Below, piece after piece: positions 18,272 to 27,371 of a stretch of DNA of 64,000 bases (position 1 is its first letter; every line of letters begins with the position of its first letter). Location: contig NZ_PVLQ01000031.1 in assembly GCF_002980595.1 (NCBI RefSeq), positions 40,757-104,756 on the forward strand, in the 5' to 3' direction. The stretch comes from Malikia granosa (lineage in GTDB: Bacteria > Pseudomonadota > Gammaproteobacteria > Burkholderiales > Burkholderiaceae_C). Below the pieces are notes generated by a model. That model worked only from the letters and a program-made list of their open reading frames with translations. It made no database searches and was not told where the DNA came from. Both the position numbers and the translations under genes were made by a program.

Positions 18272-19216
18272 TCAGGTCGACAGGGTGCGCCGGATCACCC
18301 GGGCCAGCTTGTCGGCATAGGCCGGATCGGTCGCATAGCCGGCCTTCTGCATGCCCTGGGCAAAGCCGGCGACGGTCTGCCCCGAGGCCAGCACCGACTG
18401 GTAGCGCGGGTTCTTGAGCAACATCGAGGCGTAATCGTTGAAGGCCTCGGCATAGGAATCGTAGGCGCGGAATTTCGCCACCCGGCGCTGTGCGACGCCG
18501 CCGACATATTCGGTCGTGACGACCTCGGCCACCTTGCCTTTCCAGTTCGGTCCGGCCTTGATGCCGAACAGGTTGTGGCTGGTGGTGCCGTCGGCCATCT
18601 TGATCTGGCGCCGGCCCCAGCCGCTTTCGAGCGCGGCCTGGCCGACGATGAACGAGGTCGGCAGCCCGGTGCGCTGCGCGGCCTCCTCGGCATGCTGGCC
18701 AACGCCCTGGATGAAGTCCTGCACCCGCTCGACCACGCCGGTCTTGGGCGCCGCGCCGGCCGGGCGGGCCAGGCGCCTGGCGTCAGCAGCCGCAACGCTG
18801 GCTGCCGCGGCATTGCCATTGGTGCCACCGGTCGCGGGACTGCCGGCACCGGAGAGCTGGCCGGCCGGGCTGTCAGGCGCGCCCGCGGCATTGGCGCCTG
18901 GGAGCGCGCCAGGCTGGCGCTGCATCTGGCGCAACATCATGTCGGCCAGGCCGATGCCGCGCTGCGCCATGGTCTGGCTCAGCTGCTGGTCCAGCATCGA
19001 GGTGTAGAGCTGGCTGTCCTGGCTCTGCTCCTGGCCCGAGGCGGCCGTGGCCTGGCGCATGCTCTTGAGCATCATGTTGATGAACAGTCCCTCGAACTGC
19101 TTGGCCGAGGCCTTGAGCGCCTCGGGCGAGTTCTGCTTGGCGGACTGGCGCAATGAGTTCAGGCCTTGCACGTCGAGTGCCAGGCTGTTGGGGTCGTTCA
19201 GCGGCTTCAGGCTCAT
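18272..19216 (-). CDS. flgJ: Flagellar rod cap/peptidoglycan hydrolase FlgJ
   Basis: A 314-residue two-domain protein of the beta/gammaproteobacterial type. The N-terminal part (about 20 to 110; QFEGLFINMMLKSMRQATAA) is the rod-binding scaffold, a Pro/Ala/Gly linker follows, and the C-terminal half (about 165 to 310) is a glucosaminidase/muramidase-type domain with a catalytic glutamate in AALESGWGRRQI. FlgJ caps the growing rod and opens the cell wall for it. Confidence 0.94.
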   Translation of the reverse strand: MSLKPLNDPNSLALDVQGLNSLRQSAKQNSPEALKASAKQFEGLFINMMLKSMRQATAASGQEQSQDSQLYTSMLDQQLSQTMAQRGIGLADMMLRQMQRQPGALPGANAAGAPDSPAGQLSGAGSPATGGTNGNAAAASVAAADARRLARPAGAAPKTGVVERVQDFIQGVGQHAEEAAQRTGLPTSFIVGQAALESGWGRRQIKMADGTTSHNLFGIKAGPNWKGKVAEVVTTEYVGGVAQRRVAKFRAYDSYAEAFNDYASMLLKNPRYQSVLASGQTVAGFAQGMQKAGYATDPAYADKLARVIRRTLST

Positions 19217-19224
19217 GGCGAGAC

Positions 19225-20340
19225 TCAGATGATTTCAAGTTCGGCCCGCAAGGCGCCGGCCGCCTTCATGGCCTGCAGGATGGCCAGCAGGTCCTGCGGC
19301 GTGGCTCCGATCGCATTGAGGGCCTTGACCACGTCGGCCAGCTGGACGGCGCGCGGCAGCAGCATCAGCTGGCCGGCCTCCTGCTTGATGTCGATATTGG
19401 TGCGGGTCGTCACCACCGTCTGACCCTGCGACAGCGGCGCGGGCTGGCTGACTTCGGCGCTGCTGCCGATCACGATCGAGAGGTTGCCATGCGCCACGGC
19501 ACAGGGCTCTATCGTGACGGCCTGGTTCATCACGATCGAGCCGGTGCGGCCATTGAGCACCACCTTGGGCGCCTGCAGGGTCGGCGTGACCTCGAGCGAC
19601 TCGAGCGCGCCCAGGAAGGCGACGCGCTGGTCATGCTGCTGCGGTGCCTGCACCTGGATCACGCGCCCGTTAAGCGCCGCGGCGGTGGCCGGCCCGAAGC
19701 GCCGGTTCAAGGCCTCGACGACCCGGCTGGCGGTGCCGAAGTCGCTGTCCTTGAGCTCGAGCGTCACCGTGTCACCCTGCCCCAGCGCGGTCGGCACGCT
19801 GCGCTCGACCGTGGCGCCGCCGCTGATACGCCCGACATTGAGGTGGTTGACCTGCGCCTTGCCGCCGCCCGCCGAGGCGCCGGCACCGCCGACCAGCACA
19901 TTGCCCTGCGCCAGCGCATAGACCTGGCCATCGGCGCCCTTGAGCGGCGTCATCAGCAAGGTGCCGCCGCGCAGGCTCTTGGCGCTGCCCATCGAGGAGA
20001 CGGTCACGTCGAGCGACTGGCCGCTCTGGACGAAGGCCGGCAGGCTGGCCGTCACCATCACGCCGGCAACGTTCTTGGCCTGCAGGTTGACGCCCGGCGG
20101 CAGGCTCAGCCCCATCTGCTGCAACATGTTGACGACCGCCTGGACGGTGAACGGCGACTGATCGCCGGTACCGTCGAGGCCCACCACCAGGCCGTAGCCC
20201 AGCAGCGGGTTGTCGCGCACGCCCTGCAGGGTGGCGAGATCCTTGATGCGCTCGGCCTGGACCGGGCCGGCCAGCAGCAGGCACAGGACCAGCAGGGCGC
20301 GGTGCAGGCCGGGCAGCGAAAACGGGATGGACGATGACAT
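19225..20340 (-). CDS. flgI: Flagellar P-ring protein FlgI
   Basis: A 371-residue periplasmic protein with a signal sequence ending near GPVQA, then ERIKDLATLQGVRDNPLLGY and GLVVGLDGTGDQ, characteristic of FlgI. It forms the P-ring bushing in the peptidoglycan layer around the rod. The ATG at 20340 shares one base with the flgH stop (TGATG). flgJ follows after 8 bp. Confidence 0.96.
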   Translation of the reverse strand: MSSSIPFSLPGLHRALLVLCLLLAGPVQAERIKDLATLQGVRDNPLLGYGLVVGLDGTGDQSPFTVQAVVNMLQQMGLSLPPGVNLQAKNVAGVMVTASLPAFVQSGQSLDVTVSSMGSAKSLRGGTLLMTPLKGADGQVYALAQGNVLVGGAGASAGGGKAQVNHLNVGRISGGATVERSVPTALGQGDTVTLELKDSDFGTASRVVEALNRRFGPATAAALNGRVIQVQAPQQHDQRVAFLGALESLEVTPTLQAPKVVLNGRTGSIVMNQAVTIEPCAVAHGNLSIVIGSSAEVSQPAPLSQGQTVVTTRTNIDIKQEAGQLMLLPRAVQLADVVKALNAIGATPQDLLAILQAMKAAGALRAELEII

Positions 20341-21008
20341 CAAAGCGGCAGGACGCTGTAGAACAGGCGGTTGAGCATGCTGGCGAGCTGGGACTTGTCG
20401 ATCTGGCTGTTGGTGCGGTACTCCAGCCGCGCGTCGGCGACCTGGGTCGACGGCACCGTGTTGCCGGAGCTGATCGAGGCTGGCGTGACGACGCCGGAGA
20501 AGCGGATGAACTCGGACCCCTTGTCGAGGCCGATCTGCTTTTCTCCGCTGACGAGCAGGTTGCCGTTGGGCAGGACCTCGATCACGCTGACGGCCAGGGT
20601 GCCGAGGAAGTTGGAGCCGGCCGCACCGGCCTCCTTGTTGCTCGAGGTATTGCTGCCGCCAGCATTCAGGCCGAGCCAGTCCGAGACGGTGGCCGGCAGC
20701 AGCGACAGCTTGCTGGCCTGGCTGTTGACGCTGGCCGAGCTGCTGGCCGAGGCCGAGGCCCGCTTGTCGGCCTGGGCCTTCTCGTTGATGACGATGGTCA
20801 GCACGTCGCCGACCGCGCGGGCGCGCCGGTCCTCGAACAGCGGACGATAGCCCTGGGCCTGGAAGATCGCGCCCGGGCTGGGACTGGCCAGGGCCGCCGG
20901 CTGCGCGCGCGCGCTGGTCGGGTAAGGCACGATGGAACTGGGGGGCACCGCGCTGCAGCCGGCCAGGGCCAGGCAGAGAGAGGCGGCCAAAGACTTGAAC
21001 ATGGACAT
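20340..21008 (-). CDS. flgH: Flagellar L-ring lipoprotein FlgH
   Basis: A protein of about 222 residues that starts with a lipoprotein signal peptide and lipobox LAGC (Cys at about 18). Family patterns are LFEDRRARAVGDVLTIVINE, GNLLVSGEKQIGL and FSGVVTPASI. FlgH forms the outer-membrane L-ring. Three closely spaced starts exist (GTG 21011, ATG 21008, ATG 21002); 21008 is chosen, and all give a usable signal peptide. Confidence 0.95.
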   Translation of the reverse strand: MSMFKSLAASLCLALAGCSAVPPSSIVPYPTSARAQPAALASPSPGAIFQAQGYRPLFEDRRARAVGDVLTIVINEKAQADKRASASASSSASVNSQASKLSLLPATVSDWLGLNAGGSNTSSNKEAGAAGSNFLGTLAVSVIEVLPNGNLLVSGEKQIGLDKGSEFIRFSGVVTPASISSGNTVPSTQVADARLEYRTNSQIDKSQLASMLNRLFYSVLPL

Positions 21009-21015
21009 CACCGGA

Positions 21016-21798
21016 TCAAAGCTGGCCGATCTTCTGCAGCATCTGGTCGGACGCGGTCACGGCCTTGCTGTTGAGCTCGTAGGCGCGCTGCGCCTGCACC
21101 ATGTTGACCATCTCCTCGACCACGTTGACGTTGGCCGCCTCGACGAAGCCCTGCGACAGCTGGCCCAGGCCGTTGGTGCCGGGCTCGTTGACGATGGGCG
21201 CGCCCGAGGCGCCGGTCTCGACATACAGGTTCTCGCCCTTGGCCTCGAGGCCGGCCGGATTGATGAAGGACGCCAGCTGCAGCGTGCCGAGCTCCTGCGC
21301 GGCCGCCGTACCCTGCACGGTCACGCTGACCTGGCCGTTGCGCGACACGGTCAGGACCTGGGCCTCGGCCGGCACGGTGATCTGGGGCAGCAGCAGGTAG
21401 CCGCTGGAAGTCACGAGCTGGCCCTGGTTATCGACGTGGAAGGAGCCGTCGCGGGTATAGGCGATCGTGCCGTCGGGCATCTGGATCTGGAAGAAGCCCT
21501 TGCCGTCGATCGCGATGTCCTTGCTGTTGCCGGTCTGCATCAGGTTGCCCTGGGTGTGCAGCCGCTCGGTCGCGACCGGCTTGACGCCGGTGCCGAACTG
21601 CAGGCCGGTGGGAAACTGGGACTGCTGCGAGGACGGCGCGCCAGGCTGACGCACGGACTGGTACAGCAGGTCCTCGAACACCGCGCGCGAACGCTTGAAG
21701 CCATTGGTGTTGACGTTGGCGATGTTGTTGGTGATGACGTCCATCTGCGCCTGTTGCGCCTCCAGACCCGTCTTGGCCACCCACAGTGAGCGAAGCAT
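21016..21798 (-). CDS. flgG: Flagellar distal rod protein FlgG
   Basis: A 260-residue axial protein starting [20 protein letters not shown], with the rod motif [20 protein letters not shown] and the C-terminal helix [20 protein letters not shown]. FlgG builds the distal rod through the P- and L-rings. The ATG at 21798 has the Shine-Dalgarno AAGGAA; an in-frame extension upstream of it is not conserved in type. Confidence 0.96.
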   Translation of the reverse strand: MLRSLWVAKTGLEAQQAQMDVITNNIANVNTNGFKRSRAVFEDLLYQSVRQPGAPSSQQSQFPTGLQFGTGVKPVATERLHTQGNLMQTGNSKDIAIDGKGFFQIQMPDGTIAYTRDGSFHVDNQGQLVTSSGYLLLPQITVPAEAQVLTVSRNGQVSVTVQGTAAAQELGTLQLASFINPAGLEAKGENLYVETGASGAPIVNEPGTNGLGQLSQGFVEAANVNVVEEMVNMVQAQRAYELNSKAVTASDQMLQKIGQL

Positions 21799-21836
21799 GG
21801 CTTGTTCCTTAGTCGTTTCGTGATGATCGATGGCGA

Positions 21837-22577
21837 TCACATCAGGTTGAGCACCTGGTCGGCCTTGCTGGCGTTGCCGTCGGCATGCTTGAGCAGGCTC
21901 ATCTGGGTGTCGAACTGGCGCCCCAGGTCGATCATGCGCACCATGGCGTCAACCACATTGACGTTGCTGCCCTCGAGCGCGCCCGACTCGACCGTGACGG
22001 TCGGATCGGCCTCGGCATCGGCGCCACTGCGCAGCCGGAACAGCCCGTCGTCGCCGCGCGCCAGGCCGGCCTGCGGCGGATTGACGAGCTTGAGGCGACC
22101 GACCTGCTCCGCCACTGCCGGACTCGCGCCCGGCTGCAGCGCCGAGATCGTGCCGTCGCGGCCGACCAGGAGCTCGACATCGGGCGGCAGGTTCAAGGGC
22201 CCGCCCTCGCCCAGCACCGGCAGGCCGGACTGGGTCAGCAGCGCACCGTCGGGCCCGAGCTTGAGCGAGCCGCTGCGGGTATAGGCCTCGCGGCCATCGG
22301 CGCCCAGCACCGACAGCCAGCCCGCACCGGGCAGCGCCAGGTCGAGCACGCGGCCAGTCTGCTGGATCGCCCCCGGCGTGAAGTCGGCCGCCACGGTGCT
22401 GTTCTGCACCTGGGCCCGGGTCGGCTTTTCGCCCCCCGGTATCGGCATGGCGCGAAAGGCGTCGATCTGGGCGCGGAAACCGCCGGTGTTGACGTTGGCG
22501 AGGTTGTGCGCCACCGTGGTCTGCTGCTCGGCAACCTGCTTGGCGCCGGTCATGGCGGTGTAGATCAGACGGTCCAT
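21837..22577 (-). CDS. flgF: Flagellar proximal rod protein FlgF
   Basis: A 246-residue axial protein with the N-terminal FlgF signature [19 protein letters not shown], then [20 protein letters not shown] and the C-terminal [19 protein letters not shown]. It forms part of the proximal rod. It lies between flgE and flgG in the standard order. Confidence 0.95.
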   Translation of the reverse strand: MDRLIYTAMTGAKQVAEQQTTVAHNLANVNTGGFRAQIDAFRAMPIPGGEKPTRAQVQNSTVAADFTPGAIQQTGRVLDLALPGAGWLSVLGADGREAYTRSGSLKLGPDGALLTQSGLPVLGEGGPLNLPPDVELLVGRDGTISALQPGASPAVAEQVGRLKLVNPPQAGLARGDDGLFRLRSGADAEADPTVTVESGALEGSNVNVVDAMVRMIDLGRQFDTQMSLLKHADGNASKADQVLNLM

Positions 22578-22603
22578 GGTTCAGTCCGGAAGGCGAGCCG
22601 CGA

Positions 22604-24091
22604 TCAGCGACCGATGTTGACCACGGTCTGCATGGTCTCGTCCTGGCGCCGCATCATCTCGGCGGCGGCCTGGAAGCTGCGCTGGGCCGAGATCATCTTG
22701 ATCATCTCGAGCGTGAGGTCGATGTTGGCCGACTCGGTCGACGAGGCCTTGAGCGAGCCGAGCACGCCGACGCCGGGCTGGTTGATCTCGGCCGAGCCCG
22801 AAGCCGAGGTCTCGAGCCACTGGTTGTTGCCCACGGCATGCAGGCCGTTGAGGCTGCGGAAGTTGGCCAGCACCACCTGGCCGAGCACCTTGCTGTTGCC
22901 GTTGTTGTAGCGCGCGGTGATGATGCCGTCCTCGGCCACGCTGTAGTTGAGCAACTGGCCGGCGCCGCGGCCGTCCTGGCTGACCCGCACGGTGAACTTG
23001 GAGCCATACTGGGTCGCGCTGCCGAGGTCGATCGCCATCTTGGTGTTGTCGACCGTGATGCCGAACTGCCCCTTGGTAGTCGCCGGGCTGCTGGTGCCAG
23101 TGGCCGCGTCGTAGACCGTCGAGGACTGGACCTGGCCCTTGGAGTCGAAGGTCAGCCCGCCGAGCTTGGCGGGCTTGTCGGCACCGCCCTGCCAGGCATA
23201 GACATCCCAGGTGTTGTCGGCCAGCTTGACATAGAAGGTCTGGACCCCGACCTCCTTGCCCTGGGCGGTATAGACCGTGGTGGTGGTGGAATGGGTGTAG
23301 GTGGTCGGATCGGTCGGATCGAAGGCCGCGTAGGCGGCATCGGAGACGGTCTTGAGGGCGGCCTCGCCAGCCGGCGCATCGACGGCGGCGGCTGCCGCGG
23401 CAGTGGCGGCGGCAGCAGCGGCGGCAGTAGCGGCCGCGTCGGCGGCAGTCTTGTCGGCGGCCGTGGCATTCGGGTCGAGCGCGAGGGCCGCCGCCTTGGC
23501 GGCCGCGGCGTCGGAGGCTTCCTGCGCCGCCACGGCAATCGCCTGCGAGGCGCCGGCCTTCGCGATCGCGGCCTTGTCGGCGGTCGAGGCGGCGCCGGCA
23601 GCGGAAACCGGGGCGGAACGGGTGTCGAGCATCAGCTCGAGCGTGGCCTTGGAAGTCGGCTTGGGCGCATCGTTGGCCTGGCTGATGGTCAGCGGCACCG
23701 GCTTGCCGGTCTTGATCAGGCCGCTGGCCGGATCGGCCAGGAAGCCGGTCAGCTTGTCGCCCATCGAGTTGACGATCTCGCCATCCTTGTTCAGGTTGAA
23801 CTGGCCGCCACGGGTGTAGGTCACCCGGTCGCCGCTTTCGACGCGGAAGAAGCCGGCACCGCTGATCGCGATGTCGAGCGGGTTGTTGGTGGCGCTGATG
23901 TCGCCCTGCGAAAAGCTCTGGCGGCCGCCGGTGGCGCGCATGCCGGTCTCGGTGTTCAGGGCGGACGCCAGCGCATCCTCGAAATCCGAACCCTTGAAGC
24001 CCACGGTGTTGACGTTGGCGACGTTGTTGCCGATGACCTCGAGCCGCTTGGCGGAGGACTTGACGGCGGAGTTGTCAATCAGAAAGGCCAT
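22604..24091 (-). CDS. flgE: Flagellar hook protein FlgE, with alanine-rich insertion
   Basis: A 495-residue hook subunit, longer than the usual roughly 400. The N-terminal axial part (VIGNNVANVNTVGFKGSDFE; ISATNNPLDIAISGAGFF) and the C-terminal part (SANIDLTLEMIKMISAQRSF) are typical. The extra length comes from an alanine-rich block at about residues 163 to 256, inside what would be the outward-facing domains. The hook protein polymerises into the universal joint under the FlgD cap. The reading frame through the insertion is intact, so the gene looks functional. Confidence 0.95.
   Translation of the reverse strand: MAFLIDNSAVKSSAKRLEVIGNNVANVNTVGFKGSDFEDALASALNTETGMRATGGRQSFSQGDISATNNPLDIAISGAGFFRVESGDRVTYTRGGQFNLNKDGEIVNSMGDKLTGFLADPASGLIKTGKPVPLTISQANDAPKPTSKATLELMLDTRSAPVSAAGAASTADKAAIAKAGASQAIAVAAQEASDAAAAKAAALALDPNATAADKTAADAAATAAAAAAATAAAAAAVDAPAGEAALKTVSDAAYAAFDPTDPTTYTHSTTTTVYTAQGKEVGVQTFYVKLADNTWDVYAWQGGADKPAKLGGLTFDSKGQVQSSTVYDAATGTSSPATTKGQFGITVDNTKMAIDLGSATQYGSKFTVRVSQDGRGAGQLLNYSVAEDGIITARYNNGNSKVLGQVVLANFRSLNGLHAVGNNQWLETSASGSAEINQPGVGVLGSLKASSTESANIDLTLEMIKMISAQRSFQAAAEMMRRQDETMQTVVNIGR
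23324..23605 (-). repeat. Low-complexity alanine-rich coding tract within flgE
   Basis: About 94 codons dominated by GCN alanine codons, with runs such as AADKTAADAAATAAAAAAAT and few charged residues. At DNA level it is made of loosely repeated GCGGCAGC-like triplets, which is compatible with growth by replication slippage. It inserts between conserved parts of FlgE. Confidence 0.7.
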
Positions 24092-24121
24092 GATCGTAAC
24101 CCTTGAAAATGTGAAAGAAGA

Positions 24122-24784
24122 TCAGCGCACCTGGCGCACGTCGGCCAGAGCCACCTCGCCCAGACCGGGCAGGCTCAAGCGCACGTTGTTGTTGCTCAGC
24201 GAGACACCGCCGACCTGGGCCGCCGACAGCGCAGTCGCCGTGACCGACTGGCCGTTGCGCAAGGCCTCGAGCTTGAAGCTGTAGCTGCCGTCGGCCGCTG
24301 CGGCTCCGGCATCGGTGGCGCCATCCCAGGACAGCTGCCGGACACCCGCGGCACTTGCCCCGAGGTCCATCGTGCGCAGCACCTGGCCGGTGCTGTCGAG
24401 CACGGTCAGCTTCAGGCTGTCGGCCGACTGCGCGAGATCGACCCCCATCTTGGCCTGGCCTGCGCTGAGCTGCAGCGTCGAGCTCGGCACCAGCACCTCG
24501 CGCCCGATCAGGCTCGAGGCCTGCATGGTCTGGGTCGCCTGGAAGCTCGACAGCGCCGAGGACAGCGTGGTGTTGAGCTGGTTGATGCCGCTGACCATGT
24601 TGAGCTGGGCCATCTGCGAGGTCATCTGCGCATTGTCCATCGGGTTCATCGGATCCTGATTCTGCATCTGGGCCACGAGCAGCTTCATGAAGTTGGACTG
24701 GGCGTCGTCGACGCTGCCGCTGGCGCTGGACGCGCTGGTCTGGGCCGCGACCCCGGTGTTCGAGCTGATGCTGTTGACTGCCAT
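24122..24784 (-). CDS. flgD: Flagellar hook cap/assembly protein FlgD
   Basis: A 220-residue protein whose N-terminal half has the FlgD signature FMKLLVAQMQNQDPMNPMDN followed by AQMTSQMAQLNMVSGINQLN. The C-terminal half is a beta-rich FLG-Ig-type domain (SLKLTVLDSTGQVLRTMDLG). FlgD caps the hook during growth and is then discarded. Position between flgC and flgE is standard. Confidence 0.95.
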   Translation of the reverse strand: MAVNSISSNTGVAAQTSASSASGSVDDAQSNFMKLLVAQMQNQDPMNPMDNAQMTSQMAQLNMVSGINQLNTTLSSALSSFQATQTMQASSLIGREVLVPSSTLQLSAGQAKMGVDLAQSADSLKLTVLDSTGQVLRTMDLGASAAGVRQLSWDGATDAGAAAADGSYSFKLEALRNGQSVTATALSAAQVGGVSLSNNNVRLSLPGLGEVALADVRQVR

Positions 24785-24797
24785 GGGATGGACTTTC

Positions 24798-25199
24798 TCA
24801 CTGACCGATGGTCAGTGTCTTGAGCGCCATGGATTTGGCGGCATTGAGGGTGTCGACGTTGGTCTGGTAGGAGCGCGAGGCCGACAGCATGTTGACCATC
24901 TCCTCGACCACGTTGACATTGGGCATCTCGACATAGCCCTGGGCATTGGCCTGGGGATGCGCGGGGTTGTAGAGCAGGCGCGGCGGGCTCTGGTCCTCGA
25001 CCACCGGGCCGGCCTTGACCCCGGTCGCGCCGCCCGGCAGCGCAGCGGCCATGAACTCGAGCTGCTTGGCCCGGTAGGGCTGGCCATCGGGACCGCTGGT
25101 GCTCTCGGCGTTGGCGAGGTTGCTGGCCACGACGTTGAGGCGCTGCGCCTGCGCGGTCATGGCCGAACCGGCGACCTGGAAGACATTGAGCAAGGACAT
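24798..25199 (-). CDS. flgC: Flagellar proximal rod protein FlgC
   Basis: A 133-residue rod protein: [20 protein letters not shown], then [19 protein letters not shown] and the C-terminal [20 protein letters not shown]. The ATG at 25199 is five bases after the flgB stop. An in-frame extension upstream runs through flgB and is not coding. Confidence 0.95.
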   Translation of the reverse strand: MSLLNVFQVAGSAMTAQAQRLNVVASNLANAESTSGPDGQPYRAKQLEFMAAALPGGATGVKAGPVVEDQSPPRLLYNPAHPQANAQGYVEMPNVNVVEEMVNMLSASRSYQTNVDTLNAAKSMALKTLTIGQ

Positions 25200-25204
25200 G
25201 ATGA

Positions 25205-25603
25205 TCAGCCCTGGATGACGGATGACAAGCCCTTGAGCTTGGAGGACAGGATGGTCACGCCGGCCTCGTAGCGCAGCGCGTTTTCGGTGAAGGCGCTGCG
25301 CTCGATGTCGAGGTCGACCGTGTTGCCGTCGCGACTGGCCTGCACGACCGGACGCGGCTGGGCCTGCGGCATGCCGCCCGGGACCGGCCCCTGGTGGGCG
25401 GGATGGGTGCGCCTGAGCTCCTGCGCATTGCCGGCCGCACCGGCCATCGCCGCCTTCATGGCCTGGGCAAAATCGAAATCCTGCGCCTTGTAGTGGGGGG
25501 TATCGGCATTCGCGATATTGGTCGCCAGCAGCTGCTGGCGCTGTGCCCGCAGTCGCAGGGCCTGCTCGTGAAACCCCAGCGCCTCGTCCAGTCTTCCTGC
25601 CAT
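25205..25603 (-). CDS. flgB: Flagellar proximal rod protein FlgB
   Basis: A 132-residue rod protein beginning [20 protein letters not shown], with [20 protein letters not shown] and the C-terminal [21 protein letters not shown] good GGAGG Shine-Dalgarno lies five bases before the ATG at 25603. It is the first gene of the flgBCDEFGHIJKL operon and diverges from flgA. Confidence 0.95.
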   Translation of the reverse strand: MAGRLDEALGFHEQALRLRAQRQQLLATNIANADTPHYKAQDFDFAQAMKAAMAGAAGNAQELRRTHPAHQGPVPGGMPQAQPRPVVQASRDGNTVDLDIERSAFTENALRYEAGVTILSSKLKGLSSVIQG

Positions 25604-25788
25604 CTCGGCCTCCGTTGAAAACCCAGCAGCGATCCGCTCCCAAGGGCGGAACCGCAATGACTGGGATTGTGCTACTTTACGCAGGTTTTGCGGCCGGCGA
25701 TCGGGCAAACAAAGCCGAAAACCGCATTCAGCTTGGCTGTTAGAGCCGTGCCAACGGTGTGGGAATCCGCCTACACTCGGTATCGACC
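25604..25788. promoter_or_regulatory. Divergent flgB/flgA control region
   Basis: About 185 bases between the outward-reading flgB and flgA. It is somewhat AT-richer around 25,650 to 25,740 and must hold promoters for the large flg operon and for flgA. I could not fix a sigma-70, sigma-28 or sigma-54 site with confidence. Confidence 0.35.
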
Positions 25789-26481
25789 ATGATGCGACTC
25801 CACCGCCTGCTGCAAGCCTGCCTGTTGCTGACCTGCCTGGCAGCACAGGCGCAGCCCTCGACCCGGCATTCGCCCGACGCGCTGCGCGCGCAGGTGAGCG
25901 AGGCCTTGACGGCCCAGCTGCCAGCCTCCAGCCGCGTCAGCGTGAGCCCGCCGGACCCGCAGCTGCAGCTGCCGGCCTGCCCCAAGCCCGAGGTGCTGCT
26001 GCCCGCGACCCAGCAGCCGCTGCGCGGCCAGCTGCGCGTCGGGGTGCGCTGCCACAAGCCCCAGCCCTGGACAGTCTATCTGAGCGCGACGATCCAGGAG
26101 TCGCGCAACTACTACCTGGCCAAGGTGCCGCTGCAAGCCGGGCATCTGCTGCAAGCCGAGGACCTGACGATCGGGCAGGCCTACGCCGAGAACCTGCCGC
26201 CGGGGGCCGTGACCGACGAGAAGCAATGGCTGGGCCGCAGCCTGACGGCGGCCGTGGCAGCAGGCGCGCCGCTGCGCCTGCAATGGCTGCGCAGCATCAA
26301 CGTCGTGAGCGCCGGACAGACCGTCAAGCTGGTGCTCGAGGGCGCGGGCTTCCGGATCGACTCCGAAGGCCGGGCACTGGGCAACGCCGCCGCGGGACAG
26401 TCGGTCCAGGTGCGCGTGGCATCGGGCCAGACGGTCAGCGGCAAGGCCCAGGCCGGGGGCTGGGTCGAGCTGGAACCGTGA
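25789..26481 (+). CDS. flgA: Flagellar P-ring chaperone FlgA
   Basis: A 230-residue periplasmic protein with a signal sequence (about 1 to 24, ending AAQAQ) and a C-terminal SAF-like domain (VPLQAGHLLQAEDLTIGQAY; VVSAGQTVKLVLEGAGFRID; GQSVQVRVASGQTVSGKA). FlgA helps P-ring subunits assemble. The ATG at 25789 is directly followed by a second ATG. An upstream in-frame GTG at 25759 would add ten residues before the signal peptide and is less likely. Confidence 0.92.
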   Translation: MMRLHRLLQACLLLTCLAAQAQPSTRHSPDALRAQVSEALTAQLPASSRVSVSPPDPQLQLPACPKPEVLLPATQQPLRGQLRVGVRCHKPQPWTVYLSATIQESRNYYLAKVPLQAGHLLQAEDLTIGQAYAENLPPGAVTDEKQWLGRSLTAAVAAGAPLRLQWLRSINVVSAGQTVKLVLEGAGFRIDSEGRALGNAAAGQSVQVRVASGQTVSGKAQAGGWVELEP

Positions 26482-26499
26482 AGCGACCGCCAGGCAGGC

Positions 26500-26526
26500 T
26501 CAAGTTTGCGCCCGCTCGGCCGTAAA
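26500..26526 (+). promoter_or_regulatory. Sigma-28 (FliA) promoter for flgM-flgN
   Basis: TCAAGTTT at 26500-26507, an 11-base spacer, and GCCGTAAA at 26519-26526. Against the enteric FliA consensus TAAAGTTT-N11-GCCGATAA this is 7 of 8 and 6 of 8 matches at exact spacing. It lies between the flgA stop and the flgM start, leaving a leader of about 40 bases. A class III flgM promoter is known in other flagellated proteobacteria. Confidence 0.75.
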
Positions 26527-26574
26527 CTGGACTAAGCAAGGCAGTACCAAGTCCCCCTATGTCAGGATACCCCC

Positions 26575-26877
26575 GTGAAAATTGACCCATCGATCGGCAA
26601 AATGCCCGGCCTGGCGGTCGGCTCCGCACCGGCCAGCACCGCCAAGCCCCTCGAGGCCAGCACGGCCACACGCAGCCAGACGGCGACGGTCCACATGTCG
26701 GGCCAGCTCCAGCAGCTCTCGCGCCAGGTCGGCGGCGGCAGCTTCGATGCCCAGAAGGTGCAGTCGATCAAGGAAGCGATCGCCGAGGGCCGCTTCCAGG
26801 TCGACTCGAGCAAGGTGGCCGACGGCCTGCTGAGCACGGTCAAGGACCTGATCCGCAGCAATTCGCGCTCGGCCTGA
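26575..26877 (+). CDS. flgM: Anti-sigma-28 factor FlgM
   Basis: A 100-residue protein with an unstructured N-terminal half and a C-terminal FliA-binding part (DAQKVQSIKEAIAEGRFQVD; KVADGLLSTVKDLI), which is the FlgM signature. FlgM holds FliA inactive until it is exported through the finished hook-basal body. The start is GTG at 26575, giving MKIDPSIGKM, preceded by an AGGA element. It is two bases from flgN. Confidence 0.93.
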   Translation: MKIDPSIGKMPGLAVGSAPASTAKPLEASTATRSQTATVHMSGQLQQLSRQVGGGSFDAQKVQSIKEAIAEGRFQVDSSKVADGLLSTVKDLIRSNSRSA

Positions 26878-26879
26878 AC

Positions 26880-27347
26880 ATGAACGCCACCGATGCCGCG
26901 ATCGCGCACAGCCTGGCACAGGAGCATGCCCTCGCGCTGCAGCTGCTCGAGGTACTCGGCCAGGAGGAAGCCGCCTTGCTCGACAACGATGCCGACGCCC
27001 TGTCGCAGGCCGCGCACGGCAAGTCGCAGCTGATCGCCAGCTTCGTCACGCTGCACCAGCAGCTGCGCCGCCTGCTCGGGCAGGCCGGCCTGCCCGAGCA
27101 GGACAGCAGCGTGGCCGCCTGGGTCGCCGGCCAGTCCGACCCAGCGCTGCAGGCACAGTGGCGCGAGCTGCTCGATGGCGCGCAGCGCGCCCAGGAACTC
27201 AACCGCACCAACGGCCTGCTGATCCAGCGCCTGTCGGTGCGCAACCAGGCGGCTCTCGCGACGCTGCGCGGCCCGGGCGAGGCCGAGCTGTACGGACAGC
27301 GCGGCCTGACGGGCAGGCGCTCGCACTTCAAGACCATCCTGGGCTGA
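26880..27347 (+). CDS. flgN: Flagellar junction protein chaperone FlgN
   Basis: A 155-residue all-helical protein that follows flgM in the standard order. Patterns such as LLEVLGQEEAALLDNDADAL near the N-terminus and ELNRTNGLLIQRLSVRNQAA near residue 100 to 120 match FlgN. It chaperones FlgK and FlgL to the export gate. Confidence 0.88.
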   Translation: MNATDAAIAHSLAQEHALALQLLEVLGQEEAALLDNDADALSQAAHGKSQLIASFVTLHQQLRRLLGQAGLPEQDSSVAAWVAGQSDPALQAQWRELLDGAQRAQELNRTNGLLIQRLSVRNQAALATLRGPGEAELYGQRGLTGRRSHFKTILG

Positions 27348-27371
27348 GCGCTTCGGTCGTCCGACCGATAA
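27345..27371 (+). promoter_or_regulatory. Possible sigma-28 promoter for the second chemoreceptor gene
   Basis: ACCGATAA at 27364-27371 matches 7 of 8 bases of the FliA -10 element. At the required 11-base spacing the -35 position reads TGAGCGCT, which matches only 3 of 8. Chemoreceptor genes are commonly FliA-dependent, which supports the site; the weak -35 does not. Confidence 0.4.

Noticed and set aside
25604..25788. FlhDC boxes or sigma-28 promoter in the flgB/flgA region
   Set aside because: Only loose AAA-rich similarity was seen (for example AAAGCCGAAAACC) and no pair of half-sites at proper spacing.
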